Below the pieces are notes generated by a model. The model worked only from the letters and a program-made list of their open reading frames with translations, was not told the origin of the DNA and ran no database searches. DNA of 43,385 bases from Sideroxydans sp. (GTDB taxonomy: Bacteria; Pseudomonadota; Gammaproteobacteria; Burkholderiales; Gallionellaceae), in the NCBI GenBank assembly GCA_028687425.1, contig JAQUAD010000021.1:1-43385 (forward strand), written 5' to 3'. The stretch's first letter is position 1. Each line of letters opens with the position of its first letter. Position numbers and translations under genes: made by a program. Below are positions 16,846 to 32,387 of the stretch, in pieces.

Positions 16846-17379
16846 CTAGTCATCCACCAGATTCTGGCCGGGGAACAACACGTCGCTGAAACCGAAGTCG
16901 CGCATGTCGCGGATGCGCATGGGATAGAGGATGCCGTCCAGATGGTCGCACTCGTGCTGCACCACGCGCGCATGGAAACCGCTCACGCTGCGGTCGATCA
17001 ACGCACCGTGCTCATCGCGCCCCTGATAGCGCAGCTTGGTATGACGCGGCACCAGCCCGCGCATGCCGGGCACGCTCAGGCAGCCTTCCCAGCCTTCTTC
17101 CATCTCGTCGGACAGCGGTGTCAGCACCGGATTGATGAGCACGGTCTGTGGCACCACTTCCGCATCGGGATAGCGTTCGTTCTTGTCCACGCCGAAGATC
17201 ACCACGCGCAAGGGCACACCGATCTGCGGTGCGGCCAGTCCGACGCCATTCTGGGCACGCATGGTGTCGCGCATATCCTGCAGCAGGAGTTGCAACGCAT
17301 CGCTGCCGAAGTCGCTGACCGGTTCGGCGCGCTGCAGCAGGCGTGCATCGCCCATGCGCAATACGTCTCTAATCGCCAT
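16846..17379 (-). CDS. def: Peptide deformylase
   Basis: Removes the formyl group from the initiator methionine of nascent proteins, using a metal ion. All three family motifs are intact: [18 protein letters not shown] (metal Cys) and QHECDHLDG (two metal His plus catalytic Glu). The ATG at 17379 gives 177 residues, normal for the family, and overlaps the phosphorylase gene by 11 bases; a longer frame to 17493 starts inside that gene and is rejected. Last gene of the zipA-ligA-hpt-phosphorylase-def run. Confidence 0.97.
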   Translation of the reverse strand: MAIRDVLRMGDARLLQRAEPVSDFGSDALQLLLQDMRDTMRAQNGVGLAAPQIGVPLRVVIFGVDKNERYPDAEVVPQTVLINPVLTPLSDEMEEGWEGCLSVPGMRGLVPRHTKLRYQGRDEHGALIDRSVSGFHARVVQHECDHLDGILYPMRIRDMRDFGFSDVLFPGQNLVDD

Positions 17380-18115
17380 CGCATTCCACCACGCATTCGA
17401 GGATGCGGCGCACGCGCTCCATCGCCGGCTGCGCGACCGCTCCGATCTTGTCGAGCACGATGCCGCCCTGGCTGCTGCGGCGTCCGGCGGCATCGTTCAC
17501 CACCACGGCGATGGCGGCGTAGTTCAGCCCCAGCTCGCGCGCCAGAGCCGCTTCCGGCATGCCGGTCATGCCTGCCATGTCCGCCCCATCCCGCTCGTAG
17601 CGATTGATCTCGGCCAGCGATTCCAGACGCGGCCCCTGCAATGCGGCGTACACCCCGCCGTTCAACAGCGGCTCGTTCGCGCGCTGCGCCGAGCTCAGGA
17701 TGCGCTGACGCAAGACCTCGCTGTAGGGCCAGGTGAAATCGACATGGGCGACGGTCTTCTCGTGACCGTCGAAGTAGGTGGCTTCCCGCCCGTAGGTGTA
17801 ATCGATGATCTGGTCCGGCACCACCAGCACGCCCGGCGTAAGGTCGGCGCGTATGCCGCCCACGGAAGAGATCGCCACCACATTGGTCGCCCCCTGATCA
17901 TGCAGCGCCCACATGTTGGCGCGATAGTTCACCAGATGCGGCGGGATGGTGTGACCGTAACCGTGGCGGGCGATGAACATCACTTCGTGACCGCTGAGCG
18001 TGCCGAATGTCATCGGACCGGACGGTTCGCCATAGGGCGTACGCATCACCTGCCGGTGGGTGATGGTGAGATTGGACAACTGCGCAAAACCGGTACCGCC
18101 GATGATCGCTATCAC
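17369..18115 (-). CDS. S-methyl-5'-thioinosine phosphorylase (MTA/MTI phosphorylase family)
   Basis: Phosphorolyses methylthio-purine nucleosides from polyamine synthesis, salvaging the purine and methylthioribose-1-phosphate. The GTG start at 18115 has AGGAGG six bases upstream, which decides it. The 248 residues include the phosphate-binding GGTGF at the N-terminus, [28 protein letters not shown] and the substrate region [19 protein letters not shown], all typical of PNP/MTAP enzymes. The closest described type is the Pseudomonas MTI phosphorylase, but the MTI versus MTA preference cannot be settled by eye. It follows hpt by one base, fitting a purine-salvage pair. Confidence 0.88.
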   Translation of the reverse strand: MIAIIGGTGFAQLSNLTITHRQVMRTPYGEPSGPMTFGTLSGHEVMFIARHGYGHTIPPHLVNYRANMWALHDQGATNVVAISSVGGIRADLTPGVLVVPDQIIDYTYGREATYFDGHEKTVAHVDFTWPYSEVLRQRILSSAQRANEPLLNGGVYAALQGPRLESLAEINRYERDGADMAGMTGMPEAALARELGLNYAAIAVVVNDAAGRRSSQGGIVLDKIGAVAQPAMERVRRILECVVECDGD

Positions 18116-18116
18116 T

Positions 18117-21744
<3,628 letters not shown>

Positions 21745-21783
21745 GTCGCTGCCGATAGTCCCGGTGAAGAATGACCGGGCCGA

Positions 21784-22839
21784 TTATAACGACACCAGCG
21801 GCAGTTCGCCTTCACTCATGCCGATCTTGCCGATGTTGTGCAGGCTGCGCACAAATTCAGGATCCTCATGCAATTGCGCATGGCTGCGCGGATGGGTGTG
21901 GCCGTGCATCTGCGCCAGTCGGGCACGGCTGGGTGCCGGCAGTTCCCATTTCAGGCCGGCCAGCAGCTCGTCGGCCAGATCGGGACGGTTGCACACCAGC
22001 ACCATGTCGCAGCCGGCCTGTAGCGCCGCTTCCGCACGCTGCACGATACCGCCCGCCACGGTCGCCCCTTCCATGCTGAGATCGTCGCTGAAGATGCATC
22101 CCTCGAAGCCCAGCTCACCGCGCAGGATGTCCTTCAGCCAGCGCTTGGAGAAACCGGCCGGTTTGTCGTCCACCTTGGGATAGATGACATGGGCCGGCAT
22201 CACGGCCGTCAGCCCGAAATGCACCATCTGCCGGAACGGGATTAGATCGCACAGTTCGATATCGGTGTAGCTGCGCTCGTCCACCGGGATCGCCAAGTGC
22301 GAGTCGGCCGCGACGAAACCGTGCCCCGGGAAGTGCTTGCCCACGGTGGGCATACCGCCCTGCCGCAACCCCTGCAACAGGCTGTGCGCCAGTTCAGAGA
22401 TGGCTTGCGGTTCGCTGTGGAATGCACGGTCGCCGATGACCGTGCTGGCGCCGTAATCGACATCCAGCACCGGCGTGAAGCTGAAGTCCACGCCATGGGC
22501 ACGCAGCTCGGAAGCCATCACGAAGCCCACTTCCTGCGCCAGATGACGCGCCTGCTTGGGATGCGCATCCCAGATCTTGCCCAGCTCGCGCATGGGCGGG
22601 ATGCGTGTGAAGCCTTCGCGGAAACGCTGCACGCGGCCGCCTTCGTGATCGACCGCGATCAGTAGGGGCGGTGTGCGGAGAGCGTGGATGCTGGCAGTCA
22701 GCGCCGCCAACTGCGCGGGCGATTCATAGTTGCGCGCGAACAGGATCACGCCGCCGACCAAAGGATGACGCAGACGCGCTTCGTCCTCCGGCGTCAACGT
22801 TTTGCCCGCCACATCCAGCATCACCGGTCCGATACCCAT
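21784..22839 (-). CDS. nagZ: Beta-N-acetylhexosaminidase (peptidoglycan recycling)
   Basis: A cytoplasmic GH3 enzyme that removes N-acetylglucosamine from anhydromuropeptides. Family motifs: [42 protein letters not shown] with the catalytic DSH loop, and nucleophile Asp in [11 protein letters not shown]. At 351 residues with no signal peptide it fits NagZ rather than a secreted GH3. A 6-bp inverted repeat (21760-21765/21774-21779) follows the stop but lacks a T run. Confidence 0.96.
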   Translation of the reverse strand: MGIGPVMLDVAGKTLTPEDEARLRHPLVGGVILFARNYESPAQLAALTASIHALRTPPLLIAVDHEGGRVQRFREGFTRIPPMRELGKIWDAHPKQARHLAQEVGFVMASELRAHGVDFSFTPVLDVDYGASTVIGDRAFHSEPQAISELAHSLLQGLRQGGMPTVGKHFPGHGFVAADSHLAIPVDERSYTDIELCDLIPFRQMVHFGLTAVMPAHVIYPKVDDKPAGFSKRWLKDILRGELGFEGCIFSDDLSMEGATVAGGIVQRAEAALQAGCDMVLVCNRPDLADELLAGLKWELPAPSRARLAQMHGHTHPRSHAQLHEDPEFVRSLHNIGKIGMSEGELPLVSL

Positions 22840-22881
22840 AGTCTGTCCTTATGAAAATGTCGCGCGGATTATACGGACTTG

Positions 22882-24195
22882 CTACAAGTCCATCGGATTA
22901 CCGCGCGCGAGATATGATCTGAGCTCATCGGAGATACGCGGGTCATTCGCTACACGCTCCCAGAAGTCGTGCGCCATATTTCGCACGCCCGCAATGCTTT
23001 CCGGCCCGAGATTTGTCCCAACATATTCGGGCGGTTTGAAATCGTATGGCAATACCTCACCCCCACTTTTCGGCGCGAACCCCATGGAACACATGTCATA
23101 CACCGGCAGCAACCTGAACACGCCACCGTCGATGGAGAAGCTCAGATTGCCCAAGTGCATGTCCGAATTATTGATGAAACGCCCAAACCACCACTGGCAA
23201 ATGACATCAAACGCGTGCTCCCAACTCACCAATTTTTTCTGAAAGAGTGCATCCGCAACGCGCGACCAGTCGCTGCCAATTCCCGTGAATTCAGCATCTA
23301 TAGCCTGCATGGAAAGCATGGGCATGCGCCCAAACTCCCCTGAACGGTCAAAGCGTTGCGACTCAAGAAAGAGTCGCCCATCGATCTCCAGCAAACGCGT
23401 CTCCGCCGCCGGGAAATTTTCTTTGTGCAACGCTTCGGTCGCGTGAAATTCCGTAATCAGGATGTCGCGCCACCTGCGCGCCACCTCGTTCTCGCCCATG
23501 GGCGAGAACTTCACGATGACGTGCGCGGAACGATTGCCGCAGTAGGCGGTGAACTTGGGCTGTTCGCCCCCAGCGGATGAGCCGGGGATCACACCACTCA
23601 TCACACTATCCGCCAAGGCCGGATAGTCCGCTTCAGTGGTAACGACTGGTTTGCGCCGCACGCGCGATAGTGCTTGTTCACCGAACTTGAAATTCCCTGG
23701 CAGGTCGTCGCCGTTCGAAATCAGGTAGCGCCCGACATGATGCGCATTCCAGTGGCGCGGGTCGGGCGGAAAGTCAGCGGACTGTGCCGCCAGCTCCGCC
23801 GCCACCTGCCGCCCCAAAAAACCTTGAGGCGCCAAATCCCCTAGAAAGTACGGCAGATCATCATACAAACCATTGCCGCCAGCCCCTAGCAAGAGCGGCG
23901 ACATACCGGTAGCGGCTTCAACCAGGAAGCCATTGGGCACCAGCGGACGCAGAAAGGCTACCTGCACCGTATTGCCATGCGCATCCACCATCACAATGGG
24001 CAACTTGTTGTTACCGCCGAATGCATTGCGGGTCAGCGCATATCTGGGCGGACGAGTATTGGACAACACCACCACGGCATCGCCCGTTCCTCGCAGTTGG
24101 CGGGAGACGGCGGTCTGGCTCAGACCGGTGGCAGACTGTATCTCTTTGGATGTCGCCGGGCCGCGCAGTAATAATTCATTTATGGTAAGTGCCAT
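22882..24195 (-). CDS. yjjJ: HipA-like kinase with fused N-terminal winged helix (YjjJ type)
   Basis: A 437-residue protein. Residues 1-60 form a winged-helix DNA-binding region (ATSKEIQSATGLSQTAVSRQL). The rest is a HipA-type Ser/Thr kinase: GSSAGGEQPKF at 205-215 (the flexible loop that HipA autophosphorylates), K229, ESQRFDR at 278-284, catalytic NNSDMHLGN at 342-350 with D345, and metal-binding YDMCS at 366-370. Catalytic residues look intact. Architecture and length match E. coli YjjJ (443 residues). No hipB-like antitoxin gene is adjacent, so self-control through the fused helix-turn-helix is plausible. It interrupts the acpS-nagZ run and sits behind an AT-rich region, which suggests insertion by transfer. 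Confidence 0.85.
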   Translation of the reverse strand: MALTINELLLRGPATSKEIQSATGLSQTAVSRQLRGTGDAVVVLSNTRPPRYALTRNAFGGNNKLPIVMVDAHGNTVQVAFLRPLVPNGFLVEAATGMSPLLLGAGGNGLYDDLPYFLGDLAPQGFLGRQVAAELAAQSADFPPDPRHWNAHHVGRYLISNGDDLPGNFKFGEQALSRVRRKPVVTTEADYPALADSVMSGVIPGSSAGGEQPKFTAYCGNRSAHVIVKFSPMGENEVARRWRDILITEFHATEALHKENFPAAETRLLEIDGRLFLESQRFDRSGEFGRMPMLSMQAIDAEFTGIGSDWSRVADALFQKKLVSWEHAFDVICQWWFGRFINNSDMHLGNLSFSIDGGVFRLLPVYDMCSMGFAPKSGGEVLPYDFKPPEYVGTNLGPESIAGVRNMAHDFWERVANDPRISDELRSYLARGNPMDL

Positions 24196-24347
24196 TTTGA
24201 AAAACGCATAGATAATGACTAGATAGCAGAATCCTGCATCATTTCTAACACAATGTAAATAAAAAGTTATTTATCAATAGTCAGTACAATCTCGCGCTAC
24301 AAGTGACTAGATAAAAATAGGCAAAGAATGAGGGGAGAGGGCGAGAC
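24196..24347 (-). promoter_or_regulatory. AT-rich upstream region of yjjJ with direct repeat
   Basis: These 152 bases are markedly AT-richer than the surroundings. The decamer TGACTAGATA occurs at 24216-24225 and again at 24304-24313, bracketing the likely promoter. A partial inverted copy (TAGTCA) lies near 24281. No single sigma-70 pair stands out. The repeat could be an operator for the winged-helix domain of the kinase. Confidence 0.45.
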
Positions 24348-24728
24348 TTAAGTGCGTTCCAGCACGACAAACGCCAAGGCATGCTCGTGTTCATCGCTGA
24401 TGGAAAGGTGATGATGAGCGACACCTAACGAGTGAAGGTATTGCGCCAGTTCTAAGGCGAAATGAAACTGCGGCTTGCCCAGCTCATCGTGCCCTACTTC
24501 GATGTTATGCAGCGTGACAGGATGGCGCAGCCCCTGGCCGGTGGCCTTGGCGAGCGCCTCCTTGGCCGCGAAGCGCTTGGCGAGGAAGCGGGCGGGATGG
24601 GGTTGTTGTGCATATTCGGCCAACTCGGCAGACGTCAGCAAGCGCTCGGCGAATGCAGCACCATGACGCTCGCAGGCTTCGGCGATGCGCGCGACGCTGA
24701 CGATGTCGGTACCGATGCCGAAGATCAT
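24348..24728 (-). CDS. acpS: Holo-[acyl-carrier-protein] synthase
   Basis: Transfers 4'-phosphopantetheine from CoA to acyl carrier protein, activating fatty-acid synthesis. Signature motifs: [15 protein letters not shown] with the metal-binding Asp, and [17 protein letters not shown] with the catalytic Glu/Lys. The 126 residues are full length. The start overlaps the pdxJ stop by 4 bases; pdxJ-acpS is a classical pair. Confidence 0.97.
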   Translation of the reverse strand: MIFGIGTDIVSVARIAEACERHGAAFAERLLTSAELAEYAQQPHPARFLAKRFAAKEALAKATGQGLRHPVTLHNIEVGHDELGKPQFHFALELAQYLHSLGVAHHHLSISDEHEHALAFVVLERT

Positions 24729-25441
24729 GCGCGCAGCAGCGCCTTCATGTTCTTCACCGCCTGCTCCAGCCCGATGAACACCGCCTCGGCCACGATGGCA
24801 TGGCCGATGTTGAGCTCGGCAATGTTAGGAATGGCGACGATGTCCTGCACGTTGTGATAGTGCAGGCCGTGACCTGCGTTCACCTGCAGGCCGAGGCCGT
24901 GCGCGTACTGCGTGGCATCGTGGATGCGTTTCAGTTCGGCGGCACGCTCAGGCACGCTGTCGGCGTCGGCATACTTGCCGGTGTGGATCTCGATCACCGG
25001 CGCGCCGGCCTTCACGGCGGCATCGATCTGCTTCTCGTCGGCGTCGATGAACAGCGACACACGGATACCCGCTGCAGTGCAGCGCTCGGTGGCGCGTTTG
25101 ACCTGCTCGAAATATTTCACCACATCCAGCCCGCCTTCGGTGGTGAGCTCTTCGCGCTTCTCCGGCACCAGACAGATGTCGTGCGGCTTCACGCGCACGG
25201 CGTTGTCTATCATCTCGTCGGTGACGGCACATTCCAGGTTCATGCGCGTCTGCAGCATGCCGCGCAGAATGTCGACGTCGGCATCCTGGATGTGGCGGCG
25301 GTCTTCGCGCAGGTGGATGGTGATGGCGTCCGCACCCGCTTCTTCGCAGACCAGCGCGGCGCGCACCAGGTTGGGATAACGCGCGCCGCGCGCCTGGCGC
25401 AGGGTGGCGACATGGTCGATATTTAGTCCAAGCTTGATCAT
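24725..25441 (-). CDS. pdxJ: Pyridoxine 5'-phosphate synthase
   Basis: Last step of de novo vitamin B6 synthesis: condenses 1-deoxyxylulose-5-phosphate with 3-amino-2-oxopropyl phosphate. A TIM barrel of 238 residues. Recognised by [16 protein letters not shown] at the N-terminus, [31 protein letters not shown] and [12 protein letters not shown] near the C-terminus. The gap to recO carries a palindromic element instead of the usual short spacer. Confidence 0.97.
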   Translation of the reverse strand: MIKLGLNIDHVATLRQARGARYPNLVRAALVCEEAGADAITIHLREDRRHIQDADVDILRGMLQTRMNLECAVTDEMIDNAVRVKPHDICLVPEKREELTTEGGLDVVKYFEQVKRATERCTAAGIRVSLFIDADEKQIDAAVKAGAPVIEIHTGKYADADSVPERAAELKRIHDATQYAHGLGLQVNAGHGLHYHNVQDIVAIPNIAELNIGHAIVAEAVFIGLEQAVKNMKALLRA

Positions 25442-25470
25442 AGGGTACCTCTCATAATCCAGATTTCATC

Positions 25471-25577
25471 CCAACTGCTGCGTTGCTCATAAAATTTCTT
25501 GCTTACATATAACCAATATGCTGCGCCGCGAAATTGTATTCGCGCCTTGCATTTGGGCGAACTCTGAATTATCAGAG
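25471..25577. repeat. Palindromic intergenic element between recO and pdxJ
   Basis: A long imperfect hairpin spans about 25471-25556. The centre is CATAT-AACCA-ATATG (25506-25520). AATTTC (25493-25498) pairs with GAAATT (25530-25535), and outer arms with CGTTGC/GCGCC-type and CCAA/TTGG pairing follow, with mismatches. A separate perfect 6-bp hairpin, CTCTGA-ATTA-TCAGAG (25562-25577), lies 5 bases beyond the recO stop. Nothing is encoded here. The shape resembles dispersed palindromic elements found between betaproteobacterial genes (recollection, not a search result). Confidence 0.5.
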
Positions 25578-25582
25578 GCACC

Positions 25583-26314
25583 CTAAAGTTTCTGTAAATC
25601 TCTCATCAGTTCACGAGTGTGTAATGGTTTCCCTGCCAGGTGATGGTCCAGCAGCATGCGCATCAGTTGCTTGCTCTGGCGAGCCGTCACCGCATCGCGG
25701 TAGTCGTCTGCCGCCATGTCCAGCAGCGTCTTGCCGGCTACCGGCATGCCCTGCGTGCTGTCTGCCGTTTCGGCGACTGCGCCGCGCTCCAGTATATAGC
25801 GGTAACTGCGCTCAGGCACCACCGGACGGCCGCTGCCGGCCTCGGTTTCCAGCGACAGCGCGTAGCCCAGTTCCTGCAGCATGTGTTTTTCGAAACTGCG
25901 CAGGGTAAAGGCGTGATCCTGTTCCTGTGCCAGCCGTTGCAGGGTCTGCTGGTAATAGTCGAACAGGCTTTCGTGCGGATCGTCGCGCGCCATCAGGTTG
26001 AGCAGCAGTTCGTTCAGGTAGAAACCGCACAGCAGCGCGGTGCCCTGCAACTGCGGCTGGCCACCCTGCCATTCCGCGCTGTGCAGGGTACGCAGTTCGT
26101 GCTTGCCGAACCAGCTCAGGGTCAATGGCTGGAATCCCATCAGCAGACCGCGCACCGCGGAACGGGGACGTCGCGCGCCGCGTGCCACCAGCGGAACGCG
26201 GCCATGGTTGCGGCTGAACACTTCGACGATCAGGCTGGTTTCGCGAAAGGGGTAGCTATGCAGTACGAATGCAGGATCGTCCTGGATGCGATTCTTTGAA
26301 GTCGCGTTAGTCAT
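25583..26314 (-). CDS. recO: DNA repair protein RecO
   Basis: Mediates RecA loading on SSB-coated DNA in the RecFOR pathway. The 243-residue protein has the N-terminal OB fold ([40 protein letters not shown]) and a helical domain ([28 protein letters not shown]). The zinc-finger cysteines seen in some RecO proteins are absent, which is common in proteobacteria. The start overlaps the era stop by 8 bases. Confidence 0.95.
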   Translation of the reverse strand: MTNATSKNRIQDDPAFVLHSYPFRETSLIVEVFSRNHGRVPLVARGARRPRSAVRGLLMGFQPLTLSWFGKHELRTLHSAEWQGGQPQLQGTALLCGFYLNELLLNLMARDDPHESLFDYYQQTLQRLAQEQDHAFTLRSFEKHMLQELGYALSLETEAGSGRPVVPERSYRYILERGAVAETADSTQGMPVAGKTLLDMAADDYRDAVTARQSKQLMRMLLDHHLAGKPLHTRELMRDLQKL

Positions 26315-27200
26315 ACCCCAGCGTCTTCAGCATGTGCGCGCTGTCTGCCCAGCCGCTGCGCACTTTGACGAACACTTCGAGGAACACCTTGCCGTCGAAC
26401 AGTTTTTCCATGTCGAGGCGGGCCTGCGTGGCGATCTCCTTGATCTTCTCGCCTTTGCTGCCGATCAGCATGACCTTGTGCACATCCTTGTCCACCAGAA
26501 TGGCGGCATTGATGCGGCGCAGCTTGCCGTCCATCTTGAACTGCTCGATCACCACACTGACCGAATAGGGCAACTCGTCGCCGGTGAAGCGGAACACCTT
26601 CTCGCGCAGGATCTCGGCGGCAAGGAAACGCTCGTTGCGGTCGGTGATGTCGTCCTCGCCGTACATATGCTCGCCTTCCGGCAGATAGGGGCGCACGGCT
26701 GCCAGCAAGGTATCCAGATGCTTCTCGTGCCGTGCGCTGACCGGCACGATGGCGTCGAACTTGCGCAGGGCAGCAACCTTTTCGATGAAAGGCAGCAGCT
26801 CGTTCTTGTCCTTCATCAGGTCGGCCTTGTTGATGACCAGAATGGCCGGCCTGTCCTTGGGCAGCAGTTCCAGCACCTGTTGGTCGCGCTCGTCGAAGTG
26901 GCGCGCCTCGATCACGAACAGCACTACATGCACCTCGCGCAGGCTGCTGGTGACCACGCGGTTCATGCTGCGATTGAGGGCATTTGAGTGTTGCGTCTGG
27001 AATCCCGGCGTATCGACGAACACGTATTGCGTCGCGCCTTCGGTGAGGATGCCGGTGATGCGGTGGCGCGTGGTCTGCGCCTTGCGCGAGGTGATGCTGA
27101 TCTTCTGCCCGATCAGGTGATTGAGCAGGGTCGATTTGCCCACATTGGGACGGCCGACAATGGCGATGAAACCGCTGTGCATGTTTTCGGATTCGGTCAT
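26307..27200 (-). CDS. era: GTPase Era
   Basis: A GTPase that assists 30S ribosome assembly and binds the 16S rRNA 3' end. G1 is GRPNVGKS (16-23), G3 DTPGF, G4 NKAD; the C-terminal KH domain includes [21 protein letters not shown]. The length of 297 is normal. A second Met at residue 7 is an alternative start. It overlaps rnc by 4 bases; rnc-era-recO is a classical operon. Confidence 0.98.
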   Translation of the reverse strand: MTESENMHSGFIAIVGRPNVGKSTLLNHLIGQKISITSRKAQTTRHRITGILTEGATQYVFVDTPGFQTQHSNALNRSMNRVVTSSLREVHVVLFVIEARHFDERDQQVLELLPKDRPAILVINKADLMKDKNELLPFIEKVAALRKFDAIVPVSARHEKHLDTLLAAVRPYLPEGEHMYGEDDITDRNERFLAAEILREKVFRFTGDELPYSVSVVIEQFKMDGKLRRINAAILVDKDVHKVMLIGSKGEKIKEIATQARLDMEKLFDGKVFLEVFVKVRSGWADSAHMLKTLGYD

Positions 27201-27871
27201 GTTCTGTTCTGTATGAGTTGGTAAGCGCGCTCGGCGGCAATCTGTTCGGCGATGCGGCGGCTGCTGCCCTCGCCGCGCGTGCTGATCTTGAGTTTTTCGA
27301 CATCGCAGGCCACGGCGAATATCTGCGCCTGCCCTTTGCCATGCGTCTCGACGATGGAGTATTTCGGCAGCGGCAGCTTGCGTCCCTGCAACAGCTCCTG
27401 CAACTGCGTCTTGGCGTCTTTACTCACCGCGCGCAGATCGATCCTGGCGATGAAGGGAATATAGAGTCCGAGTATCACTTGCTGCGCAGTGGCGAAATCC
27501 GCATCCAGCCACACTGCACCGAACAGCGCTTCCAGCGCATCAGCCAGGATGGAGGGCCGTTCAGCACCGCCGCTCTTGATCTCGCCGTCGCTCAGCAGCA
27601 GGCATTTACCCAGCTGGAGTTGCTGCGCCAGAATTGCCAGCGTCTGCTGATTGACCAGGCTGGAACGCAAACGGTGCAGGTCACCCTCCGGCAGATCCGG
27701 ATAGTTCTCGAACAGGTGTTTGGCAATGGTGCAGTTGAGCACGCTGTCGCCGAGGAACTCCAGACGCTCATTGTGATCGGCATTGTGGCTGCGGTGCGTC
27801 AGCGCCTGCTGCAACAGCTTGGGCTGCGAAAAATCATGGCCGATCTGGCGGCACAATGCGGCGTGCTTCAT
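27197..27871 (-). CDS. rnc: Ribonuclease III
   Basis: A double-strand-specific RNase that processes rRNA precursors and regulatory RNAs. The signature [11 protein letters not shown] lies at 35-45 and [14 protein letters not shown] provides the second acidic pair (D111, E114). A double-stranded-RNA-binding domain covers roughly 150-224. The ATG at 27871 gives 224 residues and places the conserved IGHDF at the usual distance; an upstream TTG at 27904 overlaps the previous gene and is less likely. First gene of rnc-era-recO. Confidence 0.97.
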   Translation of the reverse strand: MKHAALCRQIGHDFSQPKLLQQALTHRSHNADHNERLEFLGDSVLNCTIAKHLFENYPDLPEGDLHRLRSSLVNQQTLAILAQQLQLGKCLLLSDGEIKSGGAERPSILADALEALFGAVWLDADFATAQQVILGLYIPFIARIDLRAVSKDAKTQLQELLQGRKLPLPKYSIVETHGKGQAQIFAVACDVEKLKISTRGEGSSRRIAEQIAAERAYQLIQNRT

Positions 27872-27878
27872 CGACACA

Positions 27879-28247
27879 TCATGAACTGGAGGGTTTGAAT
27901 TCAAGCAGCAGGGTGATATTGCCGACCAGCTTGATGCGCACTTCGTACTCAGCGCTCAAGGAAAGCGATCCGTCTTCTTCCCGCACGATCGCCACATCTT
28001 CAACTTTCAGGTCGTTGATGTCGTTGATCTGAGCGCGCTTACGATAGGACATTTCCACCTCGGGAATGGAGGCAGTGCGCATGGCCGGATCAGCCACGAT
28101 CTCGCGGAAGATCTGACCGATCTGCGCACTATGCAAATAGGCGGGGACCATTTTCAAACCCAGTAAAGCCACGAAGACCAGGGCAAATGCCCCCGCGATG
28201 AAGCCGGAGAAACTCAGACCGCGCTGCCGATTGCTCAATCCGTACAT
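27879..28247 (-). CDS. DUF4845 membrane protein
   Basis: A 122-residue single-TM protein of DUF4845, which in beta- and gammaproteobacteria sits between lepB and rnc, as here. RQRGLSFSGFIAGAFALVFVALLGLKMVPAYL forms the membrane segment; the remainder is a small extracytoplasmic domain. Function unknown. It lies 23 bases after lepB. Confidence 0.88.
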   Translation of the reverse strand: MYGLSNRQRGLSFSGFIAGAFALVFVALLGLKMVPAYLHSAQIGQIFREIVADPAMRTASIPEVEMSYRKRAQINDINDLKVEDVAIVREEDGSLSLSAEYEVRIKLVGNITLLLEFKPSSS

Positions 28248-28270
28248 GCTTCACTCCTTTCCACAAATGC

Positions 28271-29074
28271 TCATTTGACCGACATGCCGATACGATCCAG
28301 CTCGCCGAAGTTCATCCAGATCAGGAACGCCTTGCCCACGATCATCTCGTCCGGCACGAAGCCCCAGTAACGACTGTCGCGGCTGTTGTCGCGATTATCA
28401 CCCATCATGAAATAATGACCTGCCGGGACAACGCAGCGCATCTCCTGCTCACTATAACTGCACTGGCTGCGCTGCGGGAAGTCGTCCACCTTGCCCAGAT
28501 ATATCTGCTCATGCTCCGGATTGATCAGCATGGCGTGTTCATGCTCGCCGAGCTTTTCCATATAGCGTTCGGTATGCACGAAACGCAAACCGCTCTCGAC
28601 ATAGTTGTATTCGCCATCTGCGGTGCGCGTCTGCAACTCGCCGTTCACCCACAGGCGCTTGCCCCGGTAGACGATCTCATCGCCCGGCAGACCGATCACG
28701 CGTTTGATGTAGTCGACCGATGGATCGCTCGGGAAATGGAACACCATCACATCGCCACGCTGCGGCTGTCCGATCTCGATGACCTTCTTGTTCAGGATAG
28801 GCAGTCGCAGGCCGTAGGTATAGCGGTTGACCACGATGAAGTCGCCCACATGCAAGGTCGGGATCATGGAGCCGGAAGGAATCTTGAACGGCTCGATCAC
28901 GAACGAGCGCAACATGAACACGGCCAGGATGACCGGGAAAAAGCTGATGGAGTATTCCACCCACCACGGCTCCTTATCGCCTTCCTGGCGTTGCTTGCGC
29001 AGGCTGTATTTATCCAGCAACCAGATGGCACCGGTCACCAGTAGCAGCACGAACATGATCAATGCAAAAGTCAT
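28271..29074 (-). CDS. lepB: Signal peptidase I
   Basis: Cleaves Sec and Tat signal peptides at the periplasmic face of the inner membrane. Two N-terminal TM segments, catalytic Ser69 (FKIPSGSMIPTL), Lys124 (DYIKRVIGLPGD) and the C-terminal box MGDNRDNSRDSRYWGFV are all present. The 267 residues are full length. It is 15 bases downstream of lepA, the usual arrangement. Confidence 0.98.
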   Translation of the reverse strand: MTFALIMFVLLLVTGAIWLLDKYSLRKQRQEGDKEPWWVEYSISFFPVILAVFMLRSFVIEPFKIPSGSMIPTLHVGDFIVVNRYTYGLRLPILNKKVIEIGQPQRGDVMVFHFPSDPSVDYIKRVIGLPGDEIVYRGKRLWVNGELQTRTADGEYNYVESGLRFVHTERYMEKLGEHEHAMLINPEHEQIYLGKVDDFPQRSQCSYSEQEMRCVVPAGHYFMMGDNRDNSRDSRYWGFVPDEMIVGKAFLIWMNFGELDRIGMSVK

Positions 29075-29089
29075 CTTCTCAACCTATGG

Positions 29090-30883
<1,794 letters not shown>

Positions 30884-30891
30884 GAGGTTTG

Positions 30892-30954
30892 AAATAAAAA
30901 TCCCGTCAAATTCGGTAGTTGCGCAGGGCGCGCATTCTAGCCGATTTTGACGGG
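30892..30954 (-). terminator. Intrinsic terminator or attenuator between mucD and lepA
   Basis: On the minus strand CCCGTCAAA (complement of 30946-30954) pairs with TTTGACGGG (complement of 30902-30910). The stem extends by TCGG/CCGA and TAG/CTA past one mismatch and a bulge. It is followed by ATTTTTATTT. It lies 18 bases after the mucD stop and ends just before lepA, so it should close the sigma-E transcript. Confidence 0.78.
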
Positions 30955-30971
30955 CACTGCCGGAAGGCTGC

Positions 30972-32363
30972 TTATTTTTCGTCCAAACGCACGGGAATAT
31001 AGACGGTGCCGTCGTTGCGGCGCACCAGTAGTGCAATGCTGCGTCCCGGCGGCACTTGCTTCAATACCTCATTGAACTGCGCCACAGTGCGTATCTCGAT
31101 ATTGCCTATGGCGAGGATCACATCACCGCGCTGCAATTCGATCCGGGCTGAGGCCCCCTGGGCATCGACCACCAGCAAACCGCCATCGACCTGCAGCTCG
31201 GCCTTCTGCTCACTGGTAAGCTCGGTCACTCGCAAACCCAGACGCAACACGCTTTGTGTCTGCGCATCGTCCGGATCGATCTGCGCCGCCACATTGTCGT
31301 GCGGCTCCTGAATTTCGCCCACGGTCAGCGCCACTTCCAGTGTATTGCCTTTGCGCCAGAGCAGCACAGGCACTTTGCTGCCCGGCTTGGTCCCGGCCAC
31401 GATGCGCGGCAGATCGGAAGAATTCTCGACCTGTTTACCGTCAAACTTCAGGATCACGTCACTGGCCCGTACACCGGCCTTGTCCGCCGGACCACCTTTC
31501 TCGACACCGGAGATCAGTGCGCCTGCGGCTTTTTTCAGCCCGAAGGATTCCGCCAGTTCCCGCGTGACTTCCTGGATGGTTACGCCGATGCGACCGCGTG
31601 TGACCTTGCCTGTGCTGCGCAACTGGTTGACCACGTCCATCGCCACATCGATGGGAATCGAGAACGACAAGCCCATATAACCGCCGGAACGGCTGTAAAT
31701 CTGGGAGTTGATGCCGACCACCTCACCCTTCATGTTGAACAAGGGGCCGCCTGAATTGCCGGGATTGATCGCCACATCGGTCTGAATGAAGGGCACGAAG
31801 TTCTCCTGCGGCAAAGACCGTCCCTTGGCACTGACGATACCTGCGGTCACGCTGCTGTCGAAACCGAACGGCGAGCCGATCGCCAGCACCCATTCACCGA
31901 CCTTCAGCTGCTCCGGTTTACCCAGTTCGACCACGGGTAAACCTTTCGCTTCGATCTTGAGCAACGCCACATCGGTGCGCTTATCCGCTCCCACGATCTG
32001 CGCCTTGAATTCACGCTTGTCGGTCAGGCGCACGGTGATCTTGTCCGCGCGATCCACCACATGGGCATTGGTCAGGATGTAGCCGTCAGCGCTGATGATG
32101 AACCCGGAACCCAGAGATTGTGATTCCTGCTGGCGGGGGATCTGGGGTGCGAAACGTCGAAAGAACTCATAGAAGGGATCGTTCTCAGGCAGGTTGGGCA
32201 AACCGGGCACCATCTGCTGCGCAGTGATGGTCTGGCTGGTACTTACATTCACCACCGCAGCACCCTGCTTTTCAACCAACTCGGTGAAGTCCGGGAAATC
32301 TCTGGCCGACACGCTTCCAACCAGTAATATGCCGAGCAATAACGCGAGTGACCGTTTAAACAT
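30972..32363 (-). CDS. mucD: DegP/MucD-type periplasmic serine endoprotease
   Basis: A periplasmic protease/chaperone that degrades misfolded envelope proteins and tempers the sigma-E response. Signal peptide at 1-20 ([15 protein letters not shown]). The trypsin-like domain has H101 (LTNAHVVD), D131 ([10 protein letters not shown]) and S204 ([11 protein letters not shown]). Two PDZ domains follow at about 260-350 and 370-455. The length of 463 is usual for MucD/DegQ. Final gene of rpoE-rseA-mucB-rseC-mucD, as in Pseudomonas algU-mucABCD. Confidence 0.96.
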   Translation of the reverse strand: MFKRSLALLLGILLVGSVSARDFPDFTELVEKQGAAVVNVSTSQTITAQQMVPGLPNLPENDPFYEFFRRFAPQIPRQQESQSLGSGFIISADGYILTNAHVVDRADKITVRLTDKREFKAQIVGADKRTDVALLKIEAKGLPVVELGKPEQLKVGEWVLAIGSPFGFDSSVTAGIVSAKGRSLPQENFVPFIQTDVAINPGNSGGPLFNMKGEVVGINSQIYSRSGGYMGLSFSIPIDVAMDVVNQLRSTGKVTRGRIGVTIQEVTRELAESFGLKKAAGALISGVEKGGPADKAGVRASDVILKFDGKQVENSSDLPRIVAGTKPGSKVPVLLWRKGNTLEVALTVGEIQEPHDNVAAQIDPDDAQTQSVLRLGLRVTELTSEQKAELQVDGGLLVVDAQGASARIELQRGDVILAIGNIEIRTVAQFNEVLKQVPPGRSIALLVRRNDGTVYIPVRLDEK

Positions 32364-32387
32364 CCAGACCTCCTGTCAGAAATTTAT

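Noticed and set aside
21760-21779. CCCGGT/ACCGGG hairpin between nagZ and zipA as a terminator
   Set aside because: Six-bp stem, eight-base loop and no T run; too weak to call.
22882-24195. Reading yjjJ as half of a classical hipBA toxin-antitoxin pair
   Set aside because: No small helix-turn-helix gene lies on either side; the DNA-binding part is fused, as in YjjJ.
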